From Granulosicoccus antarcticus IMCC3135 (GTDB lineage Bacteria; Pseudomonadota; Gammaproteobacteria; Granulosicoccales; Granulosicoccaceae), in assembly GCF_002215215.1 (NCBI RefSeq), contig NZ_CP018632.1:824001-888000 (forward strand): a stretch of DNA of 64,000 nt. The letters are read 5' to 3'. Position 1 is the stretch's first letter; every line of letters starts with the position of its first letter. Shown here piece after piece: positions 37,497-47,322 of the stretch. The notes beneath the pieces were generated by a model that made no database searches, was not told the DNA's origin, and saw only the letters and a program-made list of their open reading frames with translations. A program made the translations under genes and the position numbers.

Positions 37497-38801
37497 TCAC
37501 TGTGTCCGCAATGGCTGTCGGATAAATGGAGCACCTGATACCCTTGGTATGATGGCGGGTGTGTCAGGTACCGGAATTGATAGTGTGAAGATACTACCTT
37601 TCCCCGCTTCACTTTCACAACTGATTGAACCGCCCAGCTTTCTCGCCAAGTTCTGGCTGATGACCAGTCCCAGGCCTTGATCAGGGTCCTGTTGAGAAAG
37701 CTCAGTGCCGGGTTCTGATAAAAGTTTGAGAAGTCTGTATTTTTGCTCGGCTCCGATACCTACGCCCGTATCCTTGACGATGAAGTTCAGGGTTCCCCCT
37801 TGTAAGGACTTGCCGCCGGATTCAAAGTTTGAAGAGGCAAGCTTTTCAGGTTCATACTGGATGAGTAATGTTACGCCGCCCTTATCGGTAAATTTGATGG
37901 CATTGCCAATCAGATTGATGATGATTCGCTTGAGAAGTTTTTGATCAGTCTGAATCAGGGCCGGTATATCGGGTGACCAATTGCACTCGAGTGATATCCG
38001 TTTCATTCTCGCCCTCAGGGATACGGTGTCTGAAATATCAACCATGAGTTCAGTGGGGGAAAACGATTTTTTACTGGGTTCAATATTTCCAGCCTCGATT
38101 TTTGATAAATCGAGTACGTCGTTGATGATGCTTAAAAGGTTCTCGGCATTGCGGTTGATCGTCTGCAGGTATTGCAGCGTTTCGTTGTTCGGCTCTTTTT
38201 CGATGAGTAAATCCGTATAGCCAAGAATTGCTGTCATGGGCGTACGGATTTCACGTGACATATTGGCCAGGAACATGTTCTTTGAATCATTCGCTGCTAC
38301 GCTCATTCGACGCGCCTGCTGCAGCGATTTCACATGATCGTGGTTTTTCCTTATAACCTGGTCTGAATCAATCGGGAAGCTTGCGTGCCCCTCTGCGATT
38401 TTTGCGTTATCTCTGTCCGGATAATTGGGGTGCAAAAGAACCATCAATACATTGTCGTTATCCTGGCAGCCTTCAAGCTTGCTGATATGGACATGACAAT
38501 GATGATAAGTGCCGTTCCTGTAGGCCCGGGCCGGGGTGTTGACAGGTGTCTCGTTTCGCCAGACTCGCGACAGGAGTGGGCGTAGACGTGACTTCAAACC
38601 TCTGCGGGCAACAATCGTGATATCCGGCAGTTCCGTTGAGAGTCCGGAGAAGTCATGCTGGACAAAATTGTCAGTTGAGCCCTTTGCAAAAAGGACTCGA
38701 TTGTCCTTGTTGACTACAAATACAGCGTGTTCGATCTGCTGGGGCCATTGACGACGCACACAGGCAGCAAGGTCGATGGATTGCTCACAACCCTTTATCA
38801 A
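37497..38801 (-). CDS. Sensor histidine kinase-like protein lacking phospho-His
   Basis: A 434-residue soluble kinase-like protein. A PAS-like N-terminal region (residues ~20-135) precedes a HisKA domain. There the canonical SHEIRTP reads NMSREIRTPMTAILGY, with Arg183 in place of the phospho-acceptor His. The HATPase domain looks intact (NLIGNAIKFTDKGGVTLL, VKDTGVGIG, GLGLVISQNLARKLGG). It might bind ATP and act as a phosphatase or partner of another kinase rather than autophosphorylate. The start is TTG with AGGAGC 6 bases upstream. It is divergent from the giant hybrid kinase at 39063, with 261 bp between, suggesting a functional pair. Confidence 0.88.
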   Translation of the reverse strand: MIKGCEQSIDLAACVRRQWPQQIEHAVFVVNKDNRVLFAKGSTDNFVQHDFSGLSTELPDITIVARRGLKSRLRPLLSRVWRNETPVNTPARAYRNGTYHHCHVHISKLEGCQDNDNVLMVLLHPNYPDRDNAKIAEGHASFPIDSDQVIRKNHDHVKSLQQARRMSVAANDSKNMFLANMSREIRTPMTAILGYTDLLIEKEPNNETLQYLQTINRNAENLLSIINDVLDLSKIEAGNIEPSKKSFSPTELMVDISDTVSLRARMKRISLECNWSPDIPALIQTDQKLLKRIIINLIGNAIKFTDKGGVTLLIQYEPEKLASSNFESGGKSLQGGTLNFIVKDTGVGIGAEQKYRLLKLLSEPGTELSQQDPDQGLGLVISQNLARKLGGSISCESEAGKGSIFTLSIPVPDTPAIIPRVSGAPFIRQPLRTQ

Positions 38802-39062
38802 GTGAAGCTCCTGTTGAGTGAGTATTCTCCGAGATCATGGCTGCTACGGCCACCAGAAAGCCATGGTCATCACCATCACTTGTCGGCGTTCAGACGGCTG
38901 TAAATTCAAGCCAGATCACCCATTCAGCTTACCTCACTCGCCTAGCGCAATGCTTGTAAATACAGGCCCGAGTAACCTTCGCGTTCGAACATCCGGTGTG
39001 CAGTCCGACCTCCTTATCGTTCACAACAACGCAACTGCAGATACTGATTCAGGAAGGCGGCT

Positions 39063-42000
39063 GTGGACTTGGCGTTCCGTACGAGGCCAGATCATTTTTC
39101 GGTAGAAGTTCCGGTTCGGTTATTGGGCTCGCTCATTGATACCCACTCTGTCGGTGACCGGTCTGACAGGGCTCTCCCTGGTGTAAACTCGTTCAAGCTG
39201 CCCAGGATAGAGCCTGTCCAACGTGTTCGACATCAAATACCGACTGCTAGTGAGACTGACGAGGTGGTTATAAGCGGGTCTGCGGGACACTTATCCGCTA
39301 ATACAGTGCAAAACGCCGCTGGGCCAATTATCGTGGCAATTGCTGCGCCTCGAAATGCGCAAGAGGGTCTGTGTGAGTTCTTGCAGGGTTTGGACTGCAA
39401 AGAGGCTTTGCTTGATGACATTATCGTCATCTATCTCGAGAAGGATCGTGATGAGGGTCAGGACAAACTTGCTGATTTGAGTCGATCAACAAGCTTGAGC
39501 ATCATCGAGTGCAATTCCGGGATCAAACTCCAGGCAGGCAATCTTTATCTGATGCCCTCGGATAGCAGTATTTCGATCGAGCAGTATGTCCTGTCGATCA
39601 GTAAATCAGGAATACCAAACGCTGACCATGGTGGCCATTCACGTTTCGTTGATGAGTTTTTCATCTCACTTGCACAGAATCATGCGCCCCATGCTGTGGG
39701 TATTCTGCTCGGCGCAGTGGGGGGGGACGGCATAAAGGGGTTGCTGACATTGCAAAATGCTGGAGCCTGGACACTTTCCCATGCTTCCCAGCCGAAATGC
39801 TGGGACTCCAGGGCGGTCGTGGACGATCAGGAAGAATATTTACTGAAGCCCAGGGTCATGGGGGAAAAGCTTGCCAGCCAACTCTCTCATAAGAAAGTGA
39901 ATTTTCAGCAAAGCGAAGAGATGCTACGCAAATCATTGCTTGCCGCGAATATGGATGCTTTCCATCTGGATTTTTCTGATAGGCAGATGTTACGCCAGGG
40001 AGGGCTGTCCAGACAGCTTGGTGTTCCTGAGTCGCTGGAGAACGAAGAGTATCTTGTCAGGATTCATTCAGGTGACAGGCTTGAGCGAGACCGTGCGATT
40101 GCATTCTGCACACCAGATCAATCACATTATCGAAACACCTATCGATTCACGAAGTCGGATGGCCAGGTTTGCTGGTTGTCGGAAGAGGGTGAAATACAAT
40201 TTGATCATGCAGGCAACAAAGTTGCTCTGTCCGGTATATGCAGGGATGTTACTGGTGAACGACACCGGGAAGAAGGCCTGTTGGCAAAAGCGCGCGAGGC
40301 CATCAATCAAGAGGAGCGCTTGCGACGGGTTATAGATCATCAACTGGGCCTGGTGGGAATAATCGATCTTGATGGGACCTTGCTGGAAGTGGATAACACC
40401 TCCATGTCGATCACCGGTACAAGTCGAGAGCAGGTTATCGGCAAGCACTTCGCCGAAACAAGTTTCTGGAGTCATGACAAGGCGACATCGCAGCGTATCC
40501 GGGAGGCGATGCAGCATGCCTTTGAAGGTGAGGTGGTGCGATTCGATGTGGCGCTGGCCTCGACAAATGATCGCACGCTGATGATAGATTTCATGCTGGC
40601 ACCTTTGTATGACGAACAGGGAGCCGTCGAGTTCCTGATTCCATCGGGTGTTGATATCAGTGAACGCAAGCAGGCTGAACAGGCTCTGCTTGCCAGTGAA
40701 AACCGGTTGCGAGTCGGTGTGGCTGTGGCTAATCTGGCATTGGCAGAAATTGACTATTTGTCCAATACAGCTCACTTGACCAAAGAGGCAGCTCAACTTT
40801 ATGGGCTGGATGAATCGGTTTCATGCGTCAATCGAGAGCAGTTATATACGTTCATCCATGAAGATGACCGGGCACGGGTGCATGCCCTTATAGACAGACA
40901 ACTGGCATCTTCAGACGGTGATTCGATTCATTGTCAGCACAGGTTGCAATTTTCGGATGGTAGTTTGCGTTGGGTGGAAGTGCGCATGCAGTTCTACTTC
41001 AAGAATGTGCACGGTAGCAGGCAACCCTATAAAAGCATTCTGGCTGCACGCGACATCACCGAGCAGAAGTCAGCGGACGGGCGCTTGCTGGAGAGTGAAA
41101 ATCGCTTTCGAAACATGATCGACGATCTGCCAAATCTGATCTGGGTGCATGATGTCAAAGGACAGCTACAAACTGTCAACAGAACATTCCGGGAGTTTTT
41201 TGGAGCAGAATTGACCTGTGCCAATGGACAGGACTGGCGGGAGCTGATACACCCCGATGATGTGGATGAATACACTCGGGAGTTTGATGTCTGCGTTAGA
41301 GAGAGACGTGTGTTCAGAGCTCAGGCGCGCGTAAGAAATGCGGAAGGACAGTGGCGATGGCTGGAGTCGGTGGGCTTGCCACGCCTGTCCGACACGGGTG
41401 AGTTTCTTGGTTTTGCCGGCTCCAGTGGTGATGTCACAAAGCAACATGAATTCGAGAACAGCTTGCGTAAAGCCAGACGAGCTGCCGAAGTGGCTAATGA
41501 ATCCAAGAGTGCATTTATTGCCAATATGAGCCATGAGATTCGCACACCGATGAGTGCGGTTCTAGGATATACCGAGCTTTTGGGCATGGAGGAGAAGGAT
41601 CCGGAGAAACTTGAATTTCTGAGCATCATAAGGCGCAACGGTCATTTCCTGCTCGACATCATCAATGACATTCTAGACCTGTCCAAGGTCGAGGCAGGCA
41701 AGCTGGATATCGATAACACGTCGTTTGCCGTACAGGATATCGTCACTGATGTGCTGTCGATGATGAAAGCGCGAGCCAGTGAAAAGAATCTGAGCTTCAA
41801 TGTGGAATACCGAACCGATATTCCCGCCACCATCAATAGTGATCCAAGACGATTGCAGCAGATTCTTGTCAATCTCATCGGCAATGCTGTGAAGTTTACC
41901 GAGGAAGGCGGTGTGCAGTTACTGGTCACGTATGGACAGGAAGATGGGTCTCGTCTGCATTTCAGTGTGGTGGATAGTGGTATTGGCATGTCCAGCGAAA

Positions 42001-43130
42001 TACAGACTCGCCTGTTCACACCGTTCTCACAAGGAGATGATTCCGTCAGTCGCCTGTTTGGCGGTACCGGACTCGGGCTTGCCATTAGTCAGAGACTGGC
42101 AAGGTTGCTGGGGGGCGAGATCGTTGTCGATAGCGAAACGGGCCGCGGAAGTTGCTTCAGTTTTACCATCGCCGTGGGTGATGTCTCTGCCCAGCCACTG
42201 ATCACGGTGAACAGTGATTACGCGGTTATGGTCGAGGAGCCGGCAGCGAATGATATAAAGCTGGACTGCTGTGTTCTGGTGGTGGACGATCAGCGTGACG
42301 TAAGGGTCATGGTCAAACGGTTTCTCGAAAAAGCGTCTGCAACCGTCTGCACGGCAGAGGATGGTATTGATGCTCTATCGCTTGTCCGGGAGTCGATGGA
42401 GGCGGGAAGTCCTTTGATCGATCTTGTATTGCTTGACATGCAAATGCCAAGACTTGATGGTTACAACACGGCCAGGCAACTCAGAGGCATGGGGTTCAAG
42501 GCTCCGATCGTGGCTTTGACCGCCGACGCTCTGCAAGCCGATATGACTATCTGCCTGACCAGCGGTTGTGACGCCTACTTGAGCAAGCCTGTTAATTCCC
42601 GCGACTTACTGACAACAATCAAACACTACACACAGCAAATCGAGCCTGCGGCTCTGGAAGATCAAAGGAGGCGTGTCGCGGCCAGTGCCGATAAAGCGGG
42701 GAATGGGACTGGCGCCATTGGTAGCTTGCCCGATGAGCGCTCAGGGGAATTAGCTGAAGGCAGTACCGGCTTGCAAGTATTGATTGTTGATGCTGTTGAT
42801 GTTTGTCGCAGCTTGCAAAGGCTATTGGAAAGAAAAGGTATACGGGCAGATTGTGCGCACGATGGAAAAAGCGCATTGCAAAGGCTCTGCGACTTGAGGC
42901 CGAATGTAGTCATTCTGGATATCAATCTACCTGATATGAGCGGGTTGGAATTGGTAAAGCTCATGCGGGCCCAGCTCGATTCACCAGACACTCGGTTCAT
43001 CGCGTTATCCGGGCATACCGGTAGCGAGAATTTTCAGCGCTCCCTAGCGGCAGGGTTTGACACCCACCTGGAGAAGCCGGTAGATATCAAAGAGTTACTG
43101 GCGGCAATTCGTATCGGGCGCGTGGACTGA
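39063..43130 (+). CDS. CheB-like/PAS hybrid sensor kinase with two receivers
   Basis: A 1355-residue soluble multidomain protein. After ~80 residues, residues ~85-280 align by eye with a CheB methylesterase fold (GPIIVAIAAPRNAQEGLCEF, then AVGILLGAVGGDGIKGLLTL). The catalytic Ser and His blocks are absent; only the GGDG Asp is retained. Four PAS/PAC modules follow (~290-800). Then come HisKA with intact MSHEIRTP (His824), an HATPase (NLIGNAVKFTEEGGV, GTGLGLAISQRLARLLGG) and two receivers, with phospho-Asp 1125 in LLDMQMPRLDG and 1286 in ILDINLPDMSG. The start is GTG 6 bases after AGGAAGG. It lacks the CheR domain usually fused to CheB-type kinases. The output partner is unknown. Confidence 0.92.
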   Translation: MDLAFRTRPDHFSVEVPVRLLGSLIDTHSVGDRSDRALPGVNSFKLPRIEPVQRVRHQIPTASETDEVVISGSAGHLSANTVQNAAGPIIVAIAAPRNAQEGLCEFLQGLDCKEALLDDIIVIYLEKDRDEGQDKLADLSRSTSLSIIECNSGIKLQAGNLYLMPSDSSISIEQYVLSISKSGIPNADHGGHSRFVDEFFISLAQNHAPHAVGILLGAVGGDGIKGLLTLQNAGAWTLSHASQPKCWDSRAVVDDQEEYLLKPRVMGEKLASQLSHKKVNFQQSEEMLRKSLLAANMDAFHLDFSDRQMLRQGGLSRQLGVPESLENEEYLVRIHSGDRLERDRAIAFCTPDQSHYRNTYRFTKSDGQVCWLSEEGEIQFDHAGNKVALSGICRDVTGERHREEGLLAKAREAINQEERLRRVIDHQLGLVGIIDLDGTLLEVDNTSMSITGTSREQVIGKHFAETSFWSHDKATSQRIREAMQHAFEGEVVRFDVALASTNDRTLMIDFMLAPLYDEQGAVEFLIPSGVDISERKQAEQALLASENRLRVGVAVANLALAEIDYLSNTAHLTKEAAQLYGLDESVSCVNREQLYTFIHEDDRARVHALIDRQLASSDGDSIHCQHRLQFSDGSLRWVEVRMQFYFKNVHGSRQPYKSILAARDITEQKSADGRLLESENRFRNMIDDLPNLIWVHDVKGQLQTVNRTFREFFGAELTCANGQDWRELIHPDDVDEYTREFDVCVRERRVFRAQARVRNAEGQWRWLESVGLPRLSDTGEFLGFAGSSGDVTKQHEFENSLRKARRAAEVANESKSAFIANMSHEIRTPMSAVLGYTELLGMEEKDPEKLEFLSIIRRNGHFLLDIINDILDLSKVEAGKLDIDNTSFAVQDIVTDVLSMMKARASEKNLSFNVEYRTDIPATINSDPRRLQQILVNLIGNAVKFTEEGGVQLLVTYGQEDGSRLHFSVVDSGIGMSSEIQTRLFTPFSQGDDSVSRLFGGTGLGLAISQRLARLLGGEIVVDSETGRGSCFSFTIAVGDVSAQPLITVNSDYAVMVEEPAANDIKLDCCVLVVDDQRDVRVMVKRFLEKASATVCTAEDGIDALSLVRESMEAGSPLIDLVLLDMQMPRLDGYNTARQLRGMGFKAPIVALTADALQADMTICLTSGCDAYLSKPVNSRDLLTTIKHYTQQIEPAALEDQRRRVAASADKAGNGTGAIGSLPDERSGELAEGSTGLQVLIVDAVDVCRSLQRLLERKGIRADCAHDGKSALQRLCDLRPNVVILDINLPDMSGLELVKLMRAQLDSPDTRFIALSGHTGSENFQRSLAAGFDTHLEKPVDIKELLAAIRIGRVD

Positions 43131-43383
43131 GGGCTGCGCCAATTCGTGTGCCGGTATCCTCTGATGCATCTGGTCCAGAATCGTTTGCATGGTCCTGAAA
43201 ATGCAAGACTGCACCATCCTGTTCTAGCAAAATGTTTTTCTCGCTATCATCTGGTGCAATCAGAATTATTGAATCAACGGCCTCTGAAGTCGTATGGTCT
43301 GCATCACTCTGCATGCTTGCCATGGTGGTAAAGCTTGCGGCACTCATGATGGTAACGAATCTAATGTAACGATGAGTGTCCAT
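43087..43383 (-). CDS. Small hypothetical protein, possible exported
   Basis: About 98 residues from the ATG at 43383, chosen because GGGAGAG sits 7 bases upstream. The N-terminus (DTHRYIRFVTIMSAASFTT) could be a weak signal peptide or membrane segment. The rest is acidic and Asp/Ser-rich (SEKNILLEQDGAVLHFQDHA). I recognise no family. Its 3' end overlaps the end of the hybrid kinase gene antisense by 44 bp. It may be spurious; the Shine-Dalgarno and N-terminal pattern are the only support. Confidence 0.4.
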   Translation of the reverse strand: MDTHRYIRFVTIMSAASFTTMASMQSDADHTTSEAVDSIILIAPDDSEKNILLEQDGAVLHFQDHANDSGPDASEDTGTRIGAALSPRARYELPPVTL

Positions 43384-43588
43384 TTGAAGCTCTCCCGTCT
43401 CATACAACTACTCAGGGGTTAACATCCGGACTGATAAAACAGACCAGTCCGGGCACTGTATTTGGTTCTTGTACTCAGACTGGCAATCCTTGTAATTTTT
43501 ATAGCCATAGTCTGTAAGGCATACCGCCAAATTGCAGAATAGTTCTGTTTTTCGTCTCAACAACGACATACCGGCACTACTTGCAAAT

Positions 43589-45742
43589 ATGAACCAGTTC
43601 AGTCACCAGAAACCAGAGTCTAAAAATCATAAACGTCCGCGCCCGTGGCCGGGCCGCCCATATCCGCTAGGCGCAACGTTTGATGGGACCGGTACTAATT
43701 TTGCCATCTTCTCCGAGATTGCCGAGCTGGTTCAGTTATGTCTGTTTGATGAAGATGGCAATGAACATCGTATCGATATAGAGGAGGTGGATGCCTTTGT
43801 CTGGCATATCTATTTACCGGATATTCAACCCGGGCAGCACTACGGTTATCGAGTTCATGGGCCGTATGATCCTGGCGCGGGGCATCGCTGTCAGAGTGAG
43901 AAGTTATTGATTGATCCTTATGCTCGTGCTATCGATGGTCAAATTGATGGTGACGAGTCTCTGTATGGCTACAAATTCGACTCTCCGGATACGCTCAACA
44001 GTGAGGATTCCGCGGCGCATACCATGAAGTCGGTAGTTATCAATCCGTACTTCAACTGGGGACATGACCGGCCACCCGCTCTCGAGTATCACGAGACGAT
44101 CATCTACGAGGCACATGTAAAAGGCTTGACGATGACTCATCCAGGTGTGCCTGAGGAGTTGCGTGGCACCTATGCCGGCCTGGGTCATCCTGTCATTATT
44201 GACCACCTCGTCTCGTTGGGCATCACTGCCATTGAGTTGATGCCGGTGCATCAGTTTGTCAACGATCCGATTCTGGTTGACAAGGGTTTGTCCAATTATT
44301 GGGGATATAACACCATCGGCTTCTTTGCACCACACAACGATTATGCCGCATCCAATGTAGCGGGACAGCAGGTGCAGGAATTCAAGCAGATGGTCAAGGC
44401 GCTGCATGAGCATGACATCGAGGTCATACTCGATGTGGTCTACAACCATACAGCCGAGGGTAACCACCTGGGGCCGACTCTGTGTTTCAAGGGGGTCGAC
44501 AACAGTGCCTATTATCGCCTGGTTGATGATGACAAGGAGCATTACTACGACACGACAGGGACGGGGAATTCACTACTGATGCGACACCCGTTTGTATTGC
44601 AGATGATCATGGATTCATTGCGATACTGGGTGCTGGAAATGCATGTAGACGGCTTTCGGTTCGATCTTGCTTCCACCCTGGCAAGACAATTCCACGAGGT
44701 TGATAAACTGTCAGTGTTCTTTCATCTCATGCAACAGGATCCGGTCATCAGCCAGGTAAAACTAATAGCAGAACCATGGGACGTTGGTGAAGGGGGATAT
44801 CAAGTGGGCCGCTTTCCAGCCTTGTGGACTGAGTGGAATGGACAATACCGGGATACTGTCAGGGATTTCTGGCGTGGTGAGCCGGCAACTTTGGCAGAGT
44901 TTGCCAGTCGCCTCACTGGCTCATCCGATTTGTACGAACACAGTGGACGAAAACCCAAAGCATCAATCAATTTCGTAACCGCACACGATGGTTTCACGCT
45001 GTCAGATCTGGTGAGCTATAACGACAAGCACAATGAGGCCAACGGTGAGGACGGGCGTGATGGCGATAGTCACAACCGGTCCTGGAACTCAGGAGAAGAA
45101 GGTGTCAGCAATGAGCCTGCTATTCTCGCCTTGCGAGCGCGTCAACAACGCAACTTTCTGGTAACACTGCTGCTCTCACAAGGCGTTCCGATGATCAGTC
45201 ACGGTGATGAAACGGGGCGAACGCAGTTGGGTAATAACAATGCCTATTGCCAGGATAGTCCGTTGGCATGGGTGGATTGGAAGCTTGATGAGGCGCGTAC
45301 CGATTTACTGAAATTTGCCCGAATGCTGATCAAGCTGCGGCGAGACCATCCGGTATTTCGGCGGCGTCGGTTTCTTCGGGGGGAGAGTGGCAGTTGTGAG
45401 CCTGGCGAGGTAGCCTGGTTCAACGCGGGAGGAAGTCGCATGGAGGAGGGTGAGTGGAGTCAGGATCAAACGCTGTCCTTGATGGTTTTTCTGAACGGGA
45501 AAAAAATCGCGGAGCCAGACTCGAGAGGCGAGCGGGTGGTGGATGACAGTTTTCTCATGATATTCAATGCCTGTCCTTCAAGCACTGAATTTACTGTGCC
45601 GCTTGAGCTTGGCGCTGCATGGCAACGAGTGTTGTATACCGTTCATGCCTGCGAGGTTGAGCAGCACTATGTGGCGGGTGATGTCATGAGTCTGGAGGGC
45701 CATAGCACCGTACTGCTAATGCAGCAATCGACTCATTCTTGA
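43589..45742 (+). CDS. glgX: Glycogen debranching enzyme GlgX
   Basis: About 717 residues from ATG 43589; an upstream TTG at 43532 would add 19 and neither start has a clear Shine-Dalgarno. It is a GH13 isoamylase-type enzyme: an N-terminal CBM48-like domain (WPGRPYPLGATFDGTGTNFA), then the catalytic barrel with VILDVVYNHTAEGN, DGFRFDLAS (nucleophile Asp), LIAEPWDVGEGGYQ (acid Glu) and NFVTAHDGFTLSDLVSYNDK. It cleaves alpha-1,6 branches of glycogen limit dextrins. No other glycogen genes are present in the window, so it is separated from glgBCA/glgP. Cytoplasmic. Confidence 0.93.
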   Translation: MNQFSHQKPESKNHKRPRPWPGRPYPLGATFDGTGTNFAIFSEIAELVQLCLFDEDGNEHRIDIEEVDAFVWHIYLPDIQPGQHYGYRVHGPYDPGAGHRCQSEKLLIDPYARAIDGQIDGDESLYGYKFDSPDTLNSEDSAAHTMKSVVINPYFNWGHDRPPALEYHETIIYEAHVKGLTMTHPGVPEELRGTYAGLGHPVIIDHLVSLGITAIELMPVHQFVNDPILVDKGLSNYWGYNTIGFFAPHNDYAASNVAGQQVQEFKQMVKALHEHDIEVILDVVYNHTAEGNHLGPTLCFKGVDNSAYYRLVDDDKEHYYDTTGTGNSLLMRHPFVLQMIMDSLRYWVLEMHVDGFRFDLASTLARQFHEVDKLSVFFHLMQQDPVISQVKLIAEPWDVGEGGYQVGRFPALWTEWNGQYRDTVRDFWRGEPATLAEFASRLTGSSDLYEHSGRKPKASINFVTAHDGFTLSDLVSYNDKHNEANGEDGRDGDSHNRSWNSGEEGVSNEPAILALRARQQRNFLVTLLLSQGVPMISHGDETGRTQLGNNNAYCQDSPLAWVDWKLDEARTDLLKFARMLIKLRRDHPVFRRRRFLRGESGSCEPGEVAWFNAGGSRMEEGEWSQDQTLSLMVFLNGKKIAEPDSRGERVVDDSFLMIFNACPSSTEFTVPLELGAAWQRVLYTVHACEVEQHYVAGDVMSLEGHSTVLLMQQSTHS

Positions 45743-45967
45743 GAACACGTTGCTCTATCGAGCATTCTCGTAGCGAAGGTGGTCGCGGTGCAATATCCAG
45801 ATCCGAACAGCTCTGAGAACTCATTGAAAATTTGACACGCCACGTTTGCAAGTTCTGCATCAGGGTCGTTTAGACGGTGACAGTCGAACCTGATTTGTCT
45901 ATCGTTACTTCCACACCTACACGACGCAAGTCATGTGAGTGAATTAATTGATCAACGAGGAGTAGCT

Positions 45968-46264
45968 ATGAACAAGCGTACACAGATGTTGGGTATCGTA
46001 TTGGCGACAGCTTTGAGTGCCGGTATCGGCGGTGCTGCCTATGCGGCAGGTTCCATGACCCCGGAAGAAACTGCAGCCGAACTGCAACAGGCATTCTCAT
46101 TGGATGCAGATATTTCCCAGATAGTTGACGCAACAGTCAGAGATGGTGTGATTGTGTTGACCGGTACGGTCAACGATCAGCAGGCGTTGGATAAGGTACA
46201 TGCGATCATTCGTGACATGGAGATTGATAGCAGCATGATCGAGGACAATGTAGGGAAGGACTAA
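45968..46264 (+). CDS. BON-domain periplasmic protein
   Basis: A 98-residue protein with signal peptide (MNKRTQMLGIVLATALSAGI, predicted cut after AAYAA) and one BON domain in the mature part (VRDGVIVLTGTVNDQQALDK, then VHAIIRDMEIDSSMIEDN). GAGGAG lies 7 bases before the ATG; the frame extends 11 codons upstream without support. OsmY-like BON proteins bind membranes or phospholipids and are often stress-induced. It begins a cluster with hemerythrin-like and small membrane proteins on the same strand, though the 386-bp gap means a separate promoter. Confidence 0.88.
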   Translation: MNKRTQMLGIVLATALSAGIGGAAYAAGSMTPEETAAELQQAFSLDADISQIVDATVRDGVIVLTGTVNDQQALDKVHAIIRDMEIDSSMIEDNVGKD

Positions 46265-46650
46265 TATACGTGGCAGGAGCCTCACCTCTCAGGTGGCTTC
46301 TGACGGAACACGAATCAAGCTGATATAACAAGCTTATTGGTTAATTTCTCAACCGGATGTCAGCAAAGCTAGAACTAGTAGTATAAGACAACTGGGTTCG
46401 AGAGATTCTGGCCAGTTCTGTAGCACCAGCTTTATGCCGGGCTATGGTTCTGGCCATTTTCATGTCGAAAACAATGAGGGCCAATGCTGCTGTTTTTGAC
46501 GGGATTGTTTTATCGGGAATTCTGGCTGATGTAAAAATTGCCTATTCTGCTTCTGCTCCGATGTAGAAATTCCAAGCTGCTTTCAGGTTGATGATGTGGT
46601 GATATTTTTTATGCACCCAAACAATTAATCGTCAATTGGAGAGAGCAGTC
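46265..46650. other. Intergenic region before hemerythrin-like gene
   Basis: About 385 bp on the BON-hemerythrin axis. I see no gene or convincing hairpin; a weak imperfect stem sits just after the BON stop (46275-46300). It should contain the promoter of the downstream genes. Confidence 0.4.
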
Positions 46651-47130
46651 ATGACTACGACTATTTACGAAAGAATCATTCAGGATCACACTCGCCATCG
46701 AGAGCTTCTGAACAAGCTCTCAGAAACATCCGGCGATAGTGATGATCGGCAGAGGGCTTGGAATGAATTCTATTACGATGTCAAGTCTCATGCTGCAGCT
46801 GAAGAGGAAACGTTCTACTCCCGGTTGATGGCTGACACAGATGGTCAGGATGATGCTCGTCATAGCGTCTCAGAGCATAAGGAGCTGGACGACATAATCG
46901 GCGAGTTGCACGAGATGGAGTTTTCCAGTCCGGTCTGGCTTGTCAAGTTCAAGACTCTCAAGCACGACTATGAGCACCATATGGATGAAGAGGAGAGCGA
47001 TATCTTCGAAAAAGCCCGAGAGGTTTTTGATAAAGAAGAGTCAGGCGAGATTGGCAAAGCGTTTGTGAAACGCAAAATTGCAGAGCGTGAGCTGGTCGAT
47101 GAGAAAGCTGAAGCGTCGCTCGAAGAGTGA
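46651..47130 (+). CDS. Hemerythrin HHE domain protein
   Basis: About 159 residues from ATG 46651 with GGAGAGAG upstream. A hemerythrin/HHE four-helix bundle: YERIIQDHTRHRELLNKL (first His), HAAAEEETFYSRLM (HxxxE), SVSEHKELDDIIGELHEM, and HDYEHHMDEEESDIFEKARE (HHxxxE). This set of His and Glu residues would bind a di-iron centre. Roles in the family include oxygen, NO or iron-stress responses. It is followed by a tiny membrane peptide gene and a larger membrane protein gene, likely one operon. Cytoplasmic. Confidence 0.92.
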   Translation: MTTTIYERIIQDHTRHRELLNKLSETSGDSDDRQRAWNEFYYDVKSHAAAEEETFYSRLMADTDGQDDARHSVSEHKELDDIIGELHEMEFSSPVWLVKFKTLKHDYEHHMDEEESDIFEKAREVFDKEESGEIGKAFVKRKIAERELVDEKAEASLEE

Positions 47131-47213
47131 CTTGAAGTGTCTTTGGAAGTTCGGGTAAAGGCCTGAAATCCATTATTTAAATAACCTGAGTTGCATTAAA
47201 ACGGAGAAGTTCA

Positions 47214-47288
47214 ATGAACAGCATTATTTATCTTGTCGGGCTTGTAGTTATTGTATTGGCGATACTGTCATTTTTGGGTCTTCGGTGA
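47214..47288 (+). CDS. 24-residue membrane peptide
   Basis: MNSIIYLVGLVVIVLAILSF then LGLR: one transmembrane helix with a short basic end. It is preceded by GGAG 9 bases upstream of the ATG. It is too short for routine gene callers. It lies between hemerythrin-like and larger membrane protein genes on the same strand. Small single-pass proteins like this recur next to stress-envelope genes in proteobacteria. Function unknown. Confidence 0.65.
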   Translation: MNSIIYLVGLVVIVLAILSFLGLR

Positions 47289-47322
47289 AGAGTCAAAGGG
47301 CCATTAAGGGAGGGTTTCTGAA

